From: CAWDPQ01 sp963804245
GTDB taxonomy: Bacteria; Acidobacteriota; Vicinamibacteria; Vicinamibacterales; 2-12-FULL-66-21
Reading direction: 5' to 3'
Assembly: GCA_963804245.1 (NCBI GenBank)
Contig: CAWDPQ010000017.1
Location: forward strand, 124,001-188,000
DNA: 64,000 nucleotides
Part shown: piece after piece, positions 44,393-53,800 of the stretch
How positions within the stretch are numbered: the first letter of the stretch is position 1
Layout: each line of letters opens with the position of its first letter
Made by a program: the position numbers and the translations under genes
The notes under the pieces: generated by a model
The model's input: the letters and a program-made list of their open reading frames with translations, nothing else
What the model was told of the DNA's origin: nothing
The model's database searches: none

Positions 44393-46826
44393 TTACTCGT
44401 CGCGCAGGACGACCATGGGGTCGACGCGAGTCGCGCGGCTGGCGGGGACGTAACACGCGAGTCCCGCAACCACGGCGATAAAGGCCATCACCGCAGCGAT
44501 GGTACCGGGATCTGTGGGCCTGACGTTGAAAAGCTGCGCTTGGAGAAAGCGCGTCAGCACCAGCGACGCGGCGAGCCCGATCACGAGTCCGGCCACCGTC
44601 AGCCGCGCACCCTGGCCGAGCACCATTCCCAGCACGGTCTGACGCGTTGCGCCGAGTGCCATGTGGATGCCGATCTCCTTGCGGCGTTCGCTGACGGTGT
44701 ATGACAGGATTCCGTACGTGCCGATTGCGGCCAGCAGCAGTGCCAGGCCGGCAAACAGCCCGAGCAGCTGCGCGAGGAATCGCGGTCGCGCGACCGACTC
44801 GGAGAACACGTCTTCCATCGTGCGCAGCCGCACGATGGGCAGCGTCGGATCCATCGTTCCGACAATCTGCCTGGATGTTCGTTGCCAGCGATTCGACGGG
44901 CAGCGCCGATCTGATGACGATGTTCATGTTCGAGGGCGCGAAGTTGGTGAGCCGCCCTTGTTCGGCCATGAAGTACAACTCGGTCCCGGTCTTGCTGCCC
45001 ACTCCACCCTGTTTCACGTCACGGACGACGCCGACGATCGTCAACCAGGGATTCTTGGGGTTGAACCCGACGCGCAATCGCTTGCCGATCGGACTGCGGT
45101 CTTTGTAGAACGTCTTTGCCAGCGTCTCGTTCACCATCACGACCGGCGTGCCCGTAGTATCGGACAGCATGAAGTCCCGTCCTTCGATGACTGGAATTCC
45201 CATCGTCGTCAGGTATTCCTGCGTGACCGTCTGATAGTAGTCGACGTTCTCGAACGGAGGTTGCCCTTGCGTCGTGTAGTCCTCGAAGTCCGTATCGTTC
45301 GCGTTCACGAGCCGCATCGGCGGAAGGCCTGTCATTCCAGCGGCACCCTGCACGCCAGGAATCTGACGAAGCTGATCGATCAGCCGCCTGGAGAAGTCGA
45401 CGCGTGACTGCGGTGCCTGGTACGAGGCTTGAGGCAGGACGACGCCAAACGTGACGAGCCGGCTTCGGTTGAAGCCGGCATCGACCTTCATCAGATTCCA
45501 GAAGCTGCGCAGGAGCAGGCCGGCGCCGACCACGAGCACCACCGCCAGGGCGACTTCACCCATGACGAGGCCGCTCCGCAGCCGCGCGCGGGCGGCATTG
45601 GCCGTCGAGCGCTGCCCCGACTCCTTGAGGGAGGCAGTGACGGTGCGCTCGCGCAGATGCAGCAGAGGGGCCATCCCGAACAACGCCCCGGTGACGAGCG
45701 AAATGACGACCGTGAACAGCAGCACGACGGGATCGAGAACGATGTTCGTGGCGCGGGGAAGACTCTCGGGGTTGGCGGCGAGCATCGCCCTCAGGCCGGC
45801 AAAGCCCAGAGCCACGCCGAGAACCCCGCCGATGAGGGCGAGGAGTATGCCCTCGGTCAAGAATTGCCGGAGGAGTCTGAAGCGTCCGGCGCCAAGGGCC
45901 GCGCGAATCGCGAACTCCTTCTGTCGCGACTCGGCGCGCGCCAGCAGCAGGTTGGCCAGGTTCGCGCAGGCAATCAGGAGCACGAAACCCACTGCCCCTT
46001 GCAGCACCCAGAGCGCGGTCGCGATGCCGCCGACGAGATCCTCCTGAAGGCCGTCGAGGCGCAGACGATGATTTTTCGGGTCGGGTGTGTGGACTTTCGC
46101 ATTGAGCTCGTTCCACTGAACGAGCATGCGCTCCACGTCTGCTCCGGCCTGAACCATGCTCACGTCGTCCCGCAGGCGACCAACGAGGTAGAGGAAATGG
46201 CCGCCGCGGTTTCCGGGATTCGCGGGATCCAACGTCAGCGGCAGCCACACTTGCACTTTCGCGTCGTGGATGTCGTAGCCGGCGGGCATGATGCCCACGA
46301 TGCGCGTCGGAGCGCCGTCGATGCGGACAACGCGGCCCATCACTGATTCGTCCGAGGCAAATGCCGTTTGCCAGATCTCCTGGGACAGGATGGCGACGTC
46401 CTCTGCTCCGGGCAGCGTGTCTTCTCTCGTGAATTGACGCCCGCGGATGGGAGCCACGCCGAGGACCGGCATGAGCTCTGAGGTCACGATGGCGGAGTTC
46501 ACGCGGCGCGGCTGGTCCGTGGTGCCGAGGTTCACCGCACCGGCGCGATACGCGCCGACTTCAGCGAACGACTTGTTGCGCTCGCGGAACTCCACGAACT
46601 CCGGTGCGGAAACCCAGAACTGGTCGAACCCGAGCGTGGGAAACTGCGAGGTGATGAACACGAGCCGATCGGGCTGCTGGTACGGGAGCGGCTTCAACAG
46701 CACGCCGTTCACGACGCTGAAGATGGCGCTGTTCACGCCGATGCCGAGCGCCAGCGTCAGCACGGTGACGACAGCATAGCCGGGGCTCTTGCGCAGGTTG
46801 CGAAGGGCGTAACGTAAGTCGTGCAT
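44393..46826 (-). CDS. ADOP-type (duplicated orphan) ABC permease, one-base frameshift
   Basis: 810 aa after removing a G near 44872 (CAGGCAGATT, where dropping one G restores IQQIVGTMDP). Two MacB_PCD-FtsX units: TM1 at about 20-42, periplasmic domain, TM2-4 at about 265-385, an amphipathic linker, a fifth TM near 430, second periplasmic domain, and a final TM triplet with the SERRKEIGIHMALGA and RATRVDPMVVLRDE signatures. The N-terminal MHDLRYALRNLRKSPGY is diagnostic of the acidobacterial duplicated orphan permeases, which occur in many copies without an adjacent ATPase. None adjoins here. Function unproven; export of lipoproteins or antimicrobials has been proposed for the fold. Confidence 0.9.
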
Positions 46827-46830
46827 CAGA

Positions 46831-46891
46831 GTCAGTCGTCAGTCGTTGTCGTTAGTCGTTAGTCGCTGTAGGCCCGCCCTTGAGGGCGGGC
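46831..46891. repeat. GTTAGTC remnants followed by a perfect GCCCGCCC hairpin (REP-like)
   Basis: GTCAGTCGTTGTCGTTAGTC-type heptamers at 46831-46868 lead into GCCCGCCC-TTGA-GGGCGGGC (46872-46891), an 8-bp perfect stem with a tetraloop. It lies upstream of the ADOP gene and downstream of the RES toxin gene, both on the minus strand, so the hairpin could terminate the toxin-antitoxin transcript. Confidence 0.6.
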
Positions 46892-46960
46892 GGGTCGATT
46901 CGGAGGCTATCCTAATGCAGCTCACGCTTGGACGGTCGAAGGCCCTTCAAAGGTTGGGAC

Positions 46961-47656
46961 TCACAAACGGCGCACGCGAGGTTCCGGTGAGCCTTCCCAT
47001 CGATATTCATAGTGTCCGCCGGCCCTCACGTTTCGGACGAGGCTCGGGCGGAAACAGGCCAGACACTCCCCCGAGGCGTGACGCACGCTGCGGTAGACGA
47101 TGCCGTTCGATCCCGAGTCGAGGAGCTGCCGACCCAGTTCCTGCGATGAGCGGTAGTCGGCCGGATCGTAAAGAGCATTCCAGAACGCGGCGCGTCGGCC
47201 GGCTGGGGACGGGCCGCGAACGTCGTGAAAGCGGGCGCTGAAGTCGGCGAGGTAAACGCGCATCTGCACCCGCGTCTCGAAGCCGCCGACCTCACGAAGC
47301 TCCTGAGTCCGACGATAGGTCGACTCAGCCAAAGCCGTTTCAATCGTTCGTGCGGCGTACCAGGCACCTCGGTCTTCGCCTGTGAATCGCCCACCGCCTG
47401 GGGACGGGTGGCAGTACGCCGCCATGATGACGGAGTCCATCGGTCGTCCGACCACCCACTCGTCGCGCGGTACGGCGCTCAGGATGCCCAGCTCACCGGT
47501 GATGCGATCGTTGGTCCACCCCTCGAGCTCGATGATCGCGTCGACGTCGGCAGAACTGGCCACGCGATCGAAGAGACCGGCGGTCGGGTAGCGGCTGGCG
47601 ATCAAGCGCGGCGCCGCGCGCCAGCGGATGAAGGCTTGGGGAACCGCGACGTCCAT
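46961..47656 (-). CDS. RES-domain toxin
   Basis: 231 aa. RES toxins fold like ADP-ribosyltransferases and, in characterised cases, deplete NAD+. The RES domain has RWRAAPRLIASRYPTAGLFDRVAS at the start in degenerate form, GGRFTGEDRGAWYAARTIETALAE with the conserved Gly-Arg-Phe and Glu positions, and the closing SGSNGIVYRSVRHASGECLACFRPS with the Ser of the RES triad. It lies 15 bases after the Xre/MbcA-type antitoxin gene in the same direction, the standard order. Longer N-terminus than the minimal family. No ribosome site is clear; the start at 47656 suits the domain. Confidence 0.88.
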   Translation of the reverse strand: MDVAVPQAFIRWRAAPRLIASRYPTAGLFDRVASSADVDAIIELEGWTNDRITGELGILSAVPRDEWVVGRPMDSVIMAAYCHPSPGGGRFTGEDRGAWYAARTIETALAESTYRRTQELREVGGFETRVQMRVYLADFSARFHDVRGPSPAGRRAAFWNALYDPADYRSSQELGRQLLDSGSNGIVYRSVRHASGECLACFRPSLVRNVRAGGHYEYRWEGSPEPRVRRL

Positions 47657-47671
47657 GCCGGATCGACGTGC

Positions 47672-48094
47672 TCAGCCGCGGCGCGCGTCCAACAGGCGCC
47701 GCACACGGTACAGCCCGTCGATGCCGCCGTCGATCATGAGATCGAGCGCCCGTCGACCGCCGAAGAGTGGATGGCTGTTCGGCATGCGCACCCAGGCGTC
47801 CGCGAATGCCGGCTCGGGATAGAGAACGTGCAGGTTCTTGTAGATGCCGAGGATCAGCGAGAGGCGCGTCAGCGTGTCGAACGCGAGCGCGCCGTGGTCG
47901 CCGGCCTTGTATTTGTGGTACGTGGATGCCGCGGGCCAGCCAAGCAAGCCGCGCTGCTCCGCCACGGACAGCCCCCAGGCGGCGGCGATGTTGAAGAACG
48001 CGCGCAGCGCCGGTCCCGACAGTCGCTTGCGCGTCTGCGGATCCGGCTTGACCGTGGGCACGGCCACGGATGCGCTGCGGGCCCGTGTCTCCAT
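47672..48094 (-). CDS. Xre/MbcA/ParS-type antitoxin
   Basis: 140 aa. An N-terminal helix-turn-helix region (ALRAFFNIAAAWGLSVAEQRGLLG, WPAASTYHKYKAG) is followed by the C-terminal toxin-binding domain (LGIYKNLHVLYPEPAFADAWV, MPNSHPLFGGRRALDLMIDGGIDGLYRVRRLL), the DUF2384 signature. It neutralises the RES toxin and normally represses its own promoter. The promoter region shows two direct repeats bracketing the -10, consistent with autorepression. Confidence 0.9.
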   Translation of the reverse strand: METRARSASVAVPTVKPDPQTRKRLSGPALRAFFNIAAAWGLSVAEQRGLLGWPAASTYHKYKAGDHGALAFDTLTRLSLILGIYKNLHVLYPEPAFADAWVRMPNSHPLFGGRRALDLMIDGGIDGLYRVRRLLDARRG

Positions 48095-48122
48095 ATGTGG
48101 AGATTATATATCAGATGTGGAG
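48095..48122 (-). promoter_or_regulatory. Promoter/operator of the RES-Xre module
   Basis: On the minus strand CTCCACAT occurs twice, at 48122-48115 and 48102-48095, exactly 20 bp apart (two helical turns), with TATAAT (48108-48103) between them. The second copy abuts the ATG at 48094. The -10 is 8 bases from the start codon, so the message is probably leaderless, and a repressor on the repeats would cover the promoter. Confidence 0.55.
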
Positions 48123-48127
48123 TATGG

Positions 48128-48204
48128 ACTCCCGAGCCCCGGCCCGAGCACCCCCGAGCTCTCGCTCGGAGCCTGCCGAGCCCCCGAGCCTCCGAGCCGA
48201 GCAC
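48128..48204. repeat. GAGCCCCGAGC-type degenerate repeat
   Basis: About seven units of (C)CGAGC(C)CC fill the divergent space between the antitoxin and the small secreted protein. Shorter copies of this family lie at about 28035-28078, 33336-33362 and 38380-38392. Confidence 0.5.
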
Positions 48205-48207
48205 GAG

Positions 48208-48223
48208 TGGCACATCTCTGGCT
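48208..48223 (+). promoter_or_regulatory. Candidate sigma54 (-24/-12) promoter
   Basis: TGGCAC-N5-TGGCT with the required GG-N10-GC spacing (GG 48209-48210, GC 48221-48222), 14 bases before the ATG at 48238. It differs from consensus at the -12 element (TGGC for TTGC). A TAAGAT at 48223-48228 could instead be a sigma70 -10. Low certainty. Confidence 0.3.
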
Positions 48224-48237
48224 AAGATAAAGAGGTG

Positions 48238-48555
48238 ATGCGGCTCCCTAAGCTCATCCTGCTCCTGACCCTGGCGGCGCTGCTTTGGCCCTCACGCGCC
48301 GAATCGCCGGTGCAGGCCCTGGTCAACAGCACGCCAGCTGACATCAGGATCGAACATCAACTCATCCAGGTCGCGGAGTCGCCGACGCCGCGGCGACGCC
48401 CCCCGACCGTGGCAGTAAGTCGAGTCGCGTCCGTGAGAAAGCCCGCCCAGCGTTCGCGGCAGGAGACGCAGGAGACGCTCGTCGTGAGAGCCGGTCGGCT
48501 CCTGATGGGTGACGGCCGGTATCGACCCGAGCCATTCCCGCGCCCGGGCCAGTAA
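48238..48555 (+). CDS. Small secreted hypothetical protein, 105 aa
   Basis: Signal peptide (MRLPKLILLLTLAALLWPSRAES) followed by a basic, disordered-looking body rich in Arg, Pro and Val (TPRRRPPTVAVSRV, VRKPAQRSRQETQE). No domain recognised. AAAGAGG precedes the ATG (GTG at 48235 is an alternative). It ends 12 bases before the HAMP-PP2C gene and could be cotranscribed with it. Confidence 0.55.
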   Translation: MRLPKLILLLTLAALLWPSRAESPVQALVNSTPADIRIEHQLIQVAESPTPRRRPPTVAVSRVASVRKPAQRSRQETQETLVVRAGRLLMGDGRYRPEPFPRPGQ

Positions 48556-48567
48556 GATAGGCGCCGG

Positions 48568-50533
48568 ATGTCACTGCGCACCCGGCTGATTATTGCGTTC
48601 CTCCTTCTCTCGGTCGTGCCGCTGACGGCGGTCACGCTCTTTTCCTACATTTCCTCTGTGAACGCGGTGGAAAACGCTGCACAGCGTGCAGCGAGTGACG
48701 ACGCGGCAGATATCAGCCGGCGGATGGACGTCATCACCGCCGATGTCGGCCGGCGCATGGATTCGATTTTCGATGCCGGCGAAAACCAGCTGCACGGCGT
48801 GCCCACCGCCGGCGACATGCACGATCGCGTCGCTCCGGCGCTCGGCGATGCGGCGGCGCTCGTCGAACGATTCGAGTTTCAGCCGATGGAGGATCCCGAT
48901 CCGGACGTCGATCCCGATGTTCCCGGACCAGAAGCCGCGGAGCCAAAAGCGCCGACGGTCCCCAAACCGCCGGCGCCACCCAAGCCACCGACTCCCCCGG
49001 CGATCGTCGTAGACGTGCCGCGCATCATGGAACAAGCGCAGCGGGCGGCCAAGGCGCAATCCGCCGCCTCGCCGGAGGCTGCACCACTCATCGACTACGG
49101 ATTCAAGGTAGGTCGCTCGGCCGCCGAAGCGGGCATGAAAGCCGCGGCGGAGGCGCTGGGAGCGTCGAGAATCGACGCCGCCGCCGCGCACGAAATGCAG
49201 ATGCAGGTGGAAGGACGTCGCGTCGAAATCGCCGTGAAGAAGCATGGCAAACTGCTCGGCAAGGCGAACGCCACGCTGAACCTCGACCGAACGCTCGGCA
49301 CGGTCCTGCAGCTTGCCCGTCGCGACCAGGGCGAGATCCCTTTCGCGATCGATCGCCGCGGCGGGCTCTACACGCCCGAGGCGTCGCAAAAGCCGCTGCT
49401 CCAGTCGATTGCGATCGATCGTCAGGCGAAGCTCGCCGCGAGCGGCCGTCCGCGGCGCGTCGGTGAATGGCTCATCGTGGCGCGCGAAGCGGGCAGCGGA
49501 CTGACCTTTGGGATCGCGCGGCCGATGGGCGCCCCGCTGCGTGAGATTCGCCGCGCATCCGTGCGCACCCTCTCGCTCGGCCTCCTCGTCATCGGTCTCG
49601 CCCTTGTCGGCATCGTCCCGGTCTCGCATCGGATGACGCGACATCTCACATCGCTCACCCATGGTGTGAAACAGCTGGCCGGCGGCGATTTTCGCGCGCG
49701 CGTTCAGGTGCAACTCGACCGATGAATTCGGCACGCTGGCCGCGGCGTTCAACCAGATGGCCGAGGACCTCGAACGGAACCAGGCTCTGGTCGTCGAAAA
49801 GGAACGCTTGCATCGCGAAATGGAACTGTCGCGGCAGATTCAGACGGAGATGCTGCCGAGAACGGGCCTGCGCCTGGGTGCGGCGGAGATCAATGGCATC
49901 TCCATTCCGGCGCGCGAAGTCGGCGGCGACTTCTTCAACTATTTCGTGCTGCCGGACGGACGTCTGGCGCTGCTCGTCGGCGATGTGTCGGGCAAGGGCG
50001 TCAGCGCCGCGTTGCTGATGGCCAACGTCCAGGCCACGCTGCGGGCACGGCTCCCGCTCGAGACCAACCTCGCCTCGCTCGCGGCCGGACTCGATCGCGA
50101 AATCGATAAGACCACGCCGCGCGGCGTATTCTTCACGCTGTTCATCGGCATTCTCGAATCGGACGGGCGCACGCTACGTTACGTCAACGCCGGCCACAAC
50201 CCACAGTTCGTGGTACGGGCCAATGGCGGCTGCATCGCGCTGTCGTCGACGGGACTGCCGATCGCGCTCTTCCCGGATCATGGCTATACCGAAGCGGCGG
50301 TCGACATCCTTCCCGGGGACCTGCTGTTCTTCTACACCGATGGTCTGGTCGAGGCCGAGAACGACGCGGGCGACATGTTTGGCGCCGAACGTCTGCAGGC
50401 GATTCTGGCGGCGGATCGGTCGTCCGGAATCGAGTTCGTGCTGCAGCATGTCGAGCAGACCGTCCGCGATTTTCGCGGTCAGCACGAACCGATGGACGAT
50501 GCGACGATGATGGCGCTGCGGCTCGAGAGCTGA
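48568..50533 (+). CDS. Membrane sensor with HAMP and PP2C (SpoIIE-type) phosphatase, one-base frameshift
   Basis: 654 aa after removing one base near 49713. TM1 at residues about 7-30 (LIIAFLLLSVVPLTAVTLF), an extracytoplasmic sensor part of about 310 residues with a Pro-rich stretch (VPKPPAPPKPPTPPA), TM2 at about 330-350 (LSLGLLVIGLALVGIVPV), HAMP (RHLTSLTHGVKQLAGGDF...STDEFGTLAAAFNQMAEDL), then a PP2C/SpoIIE domain with REVGGDFFNYF, VGDVSGKGVSAALLMA, VNAGHNPQF, FFYTDGLVEAEN and DDATMMAL. It probably turns an envelope signal into dephosphorylation of an anti-sigma antagonist not present here. It is one of two PP2C output proteins in the window. Confidence 0.86.
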
Positions 50534-50737
50534 CGCTGAAATTTCCGGGAAACGCTCAACCTCCGCTCCTCACGTGCAGGTCCGATCGCCGGACCGCCAT
50601 GAATTTCCTTCAACCTCGCGTGTAGTTTCTGCCGCCGCGTCTGAACTGCACAATCTGACGCACTGCGCAAAACGCTCTGATTCCACACGAATCCGCGCTC
50701 AGCGTGATCTCGATCTTGTAACCGCGCTCCCGATGCT

Positions 50738-50759
50738 GTGCGCGCGTCGACGCGCGCAC
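50738..50759. promoter_or_regulatory. 22-bp perfect palindrome upstream of the BACON-repeat gene
   Basis: GTGCGCGCGTC directly followed by its reverse complement, no spacer. It lies in the 343-base gene-free stretch 50534-50876. It could be an operator for a dimeric regulator or a cruciform; a chance CG-run is possible but 22 bp without mismatch is long. Confidence 0.45.
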
Positions 50760-50770
50760 CGCCACGTCGT

Positions 50771-50794
50771 GCGGAAATTTCAGTGAATTTCCGC
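50771..50794. promoter_or_regulatory. AT-rich hairpin GCGGAAATT-6-AATTTCCGC before the BACON-repeat gene
   Basis: Perfect 9-bp arms with loop TCAGTG, 83 bases before the ATG at 50877. A related TGAAATTTCCGGGAAA stands at about 50536, near the end of the phosphatase gene. The arms read as GGAAATT half-sites, suggesting a regulator-binding site or transcript hairpin. I see nothing else in the gap. Confidence 0.45.
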
Positions 50795-50876
50795 GATTTG
50801 CTTTACCCAACAAAAACGGCAACAGCCATGCAAGGGCGCGACGCATCCCCAGCGACATCGGCAAGTGTGCCTAACT

Positions 50877-53800
50877 ATGTCGCGACTCTCATCGATTCGA
50901 ACTGGTCTCGCGGTTCTGGCAGTCGTTACCTTCGCCACTGCTGCCGCCGCTCAGACCCCCGCCGTCATGGACCCCCGAGTTGTTGAATTCGATCCCTCGC
51001 CTGACCACAGCGCCACGCTCGCAGGACAAGCGGTCGTCACTCGGTACGACCTCGAGTTCTATCTCGTGGGCGGCGCGCAGGCGGTGCGGGTCACGAACCT
51101 CGGGAAACCATCGCCACAAGGCGACGGCAAGATACGAGTGGACTTCACAAGTCTTCTCAATCCCTGGCCAGCTGCGGGGACGACATACGAAGCCAAGGTC
51201 GCCGCGGTTGGACCGAATGGCACCGGGCGCAGTACTAACTCCAATACATTCGCATTCACGTCACCGTGCAGTTCGTCGATCTCGCCGGGGAGCGTGTCGG
51301 TCGGCGGCGGCGCATCGAACGGCACCGTCACGGTGACTGCCGTCGGTGGCTGCGCTTGGACGGCGACGAGCGGCGCTGCGTGGCTCAGCATCACCGGCGG
51401 CGGAGGCGGCACCGGCAATGGCGTCGTGTCGTACGCGGTGGCAGCCAACACAACGACGGCGCAGCGACAGGGAAATCTGAGCATCGCCGGTCAGACCTTC
51501 ACGGTGACGCAGGCCGCGGGGTGCACGTACTCGATCACGCCGACGGCGACCAACGTGGCGGCAGGGGCCAGCACGGGCAATGTCGCAGTGAGCACCGGCG
51601 CCTCGTGCCAGTGGTCGGCGTCAAGCTCCGCAGCCTGGATCTCAATCACCGGCGGCGCGTCTGGATCGGGTCCGGGGACCGTGAGCTACTCGCTGGCGGC
51701 CAATACCGGCACGACGTCGCGCACCGGCTCGGCGACTATTGCCGGACAGACGTTTTCGGTCACCCAGGAGGGCGTCCCCTGCAGCTACACGCTCAATCCC
51801 GTGAGTACAACGCTGGGCCCGGCGGCGGGTTCCGGCACGGTGGGCGTCACGGCACAGACCGGATGCTCGTGGACCGCGGCGAGCGGCGCCGCGTGGATCA
51901 CGGTGACGTCAGGTGCCAGCGGTTCCGCCAGCGGCCAGGTGGGATTCAGTGTCACCGCGAATCCGACGACCTCGTCGCGCAGCGGCGCCATCACCATCGG
52001 CGGACGTCCTTTCAACGTGACGCAGACCGGCCAGTCCTGCACGTACTCGATCTCGCCCGTCAACACATCGGTCTCCGCCAGCGCAGCGACCGGCAACTTC
52101 AATGTCACAGCGCTCACCGGGTGTGCCTGGACGGCAACGTCCTCGGGGTCGTGGATCACGATCACATCGGGCGCGACAGGATCGGGCAACGGTCCCGTCG
52201 GCTATAGCATCGCGGCCAATCCCAACGTCGCCAGCCGCACGGGCAGCATCAGCGTCGGCGGACAGACGTACACCGTCAACCAGGCAGGAGTTGTTTGCAC
52301 CGCGACGCTGAATCCGCTGAGTGCGTCGGTGGGTGCCGGAGGTTCGACCGGTAACACCGTCGGTGTCGCGATTCCTGCCGCCTGTCAGTGGACGGCGACG
52401 AGCAACGCGCAGTGGCTCAGCGTGACAAACGGCGCGTCCGGCACAGGCAATGGTTCCGTCTTCTATAACGTCGCCACGAATACTTCCACGTCATCGCGTT
52501 CGGCGAGCTTGAGCATCGCCGGCCAGACGTTCAATGTCTCGCAGTCGGGCCTCACGTGCACATACACCGTGACGCCAACGGCCGCTCCGGCTCCCAACAC
52601 CGCGGGCACGGGCAGCGTGTCGGTAGTGGCGGCGACCGGCTGTAACTGGCAGGCATCGAGCCCGGTCGCGTGGCTGACGGTCACCAGCGGCGCCAGCGGC
52701 TCCGCCAATGGCAGCGTCAATTACTCGTTCGTCGCCAATCCAACGACGCAGTCGCGACAGGGCGTTCTGACGGTCGCCGGGCAACCGGTCACCATCACGC
52801 AGGCGGCGGGCTGCGGCTACAGCATCACGCCCGCCAGCGCCTCGGTTACGGCGGCGGCCGGCAGCGGCACGATCGACGTCACGGCTGGCGGCACGTGCGC
52901 CTGGAGCGCGACCAGCCCGGTACAGTGGATTACATTCACCGCACCTGCGTCGGGAAGCGGCAACGGCAGCGTCGGCTACAACGTCGCGGCCAACAGCAAC
53001 AGCAGCTCGCGTTCGGCGACGATCACCGTCGCTGGACAGCCGTTCGTCGTCACGCAGGCTGGAGCGGCCTGCGACGCGACGCTGAACCCGGCCAGTCAGA
53101 ACTTCACCGTCGCCGGCGGAAATGGCGGGACTGCGGTGACGGTGCCTGCCGGTTGCACATGGTCTGCTGTCCCAAGCGCGGCCTGGATCACGATCCTCAC
53201 GGGCGCGACAGGCTCGGGCAACGGAAACGTGACCTACAGCGTGAGCGCCAACCCGAACGGAACGACCCGTAACGGAACCATCGCCATCGGCGGAAAACTC
53301 CTGAACGTGACACAGGATGCGGCGGCCTGCACGTCGACCGTGTCATCGACGTCGGAGTCGTTCGAAAGTACGGGAGGCACCCGAAGCGTCTCGGTCACGA
53401 CCCCGGCGGGCTGCTCGTGGACGGCGGCCAGCAACTCGCAGTGGATCACAGTGACCTCCGGCGCCGGACCCAATACCTCTGGCAACGGCGCGGTGACCTT
53501 CCAGGTGGCCGCCAACGCCACGACCACGGCGCGCACGGGTTCGCTGACGATCGCGGGCAAGACCGTCAACGTCAACCAGGCGGGCACCTGCGATGTGACG
53601 CTGGCGCCGACCGGGGTCTCGGCAGGCGCTGCCGCATCGACCGGATTGGTCGGCGTCGCGACCGGTGCGACGTGTACCTGGTCGGCGACGTCTTCAGCGG
53701 CCTGGCTCACCGTGACCAGTGGCGGCAGTGGCACGGGCAACGGGACAATCGGCTACGCGATGACGGCGAACACGGGAGCGGCCAGGACGGCCAGCCTGAC

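Noticed and set aside
50610..50864. Minus-strand 84-codon frame before the BACON-repeat gene
   Set aside because: The start looks protein-like for about 25 residues, but it lacks a ribosome site, covers both dyads and degenerates afterwards.
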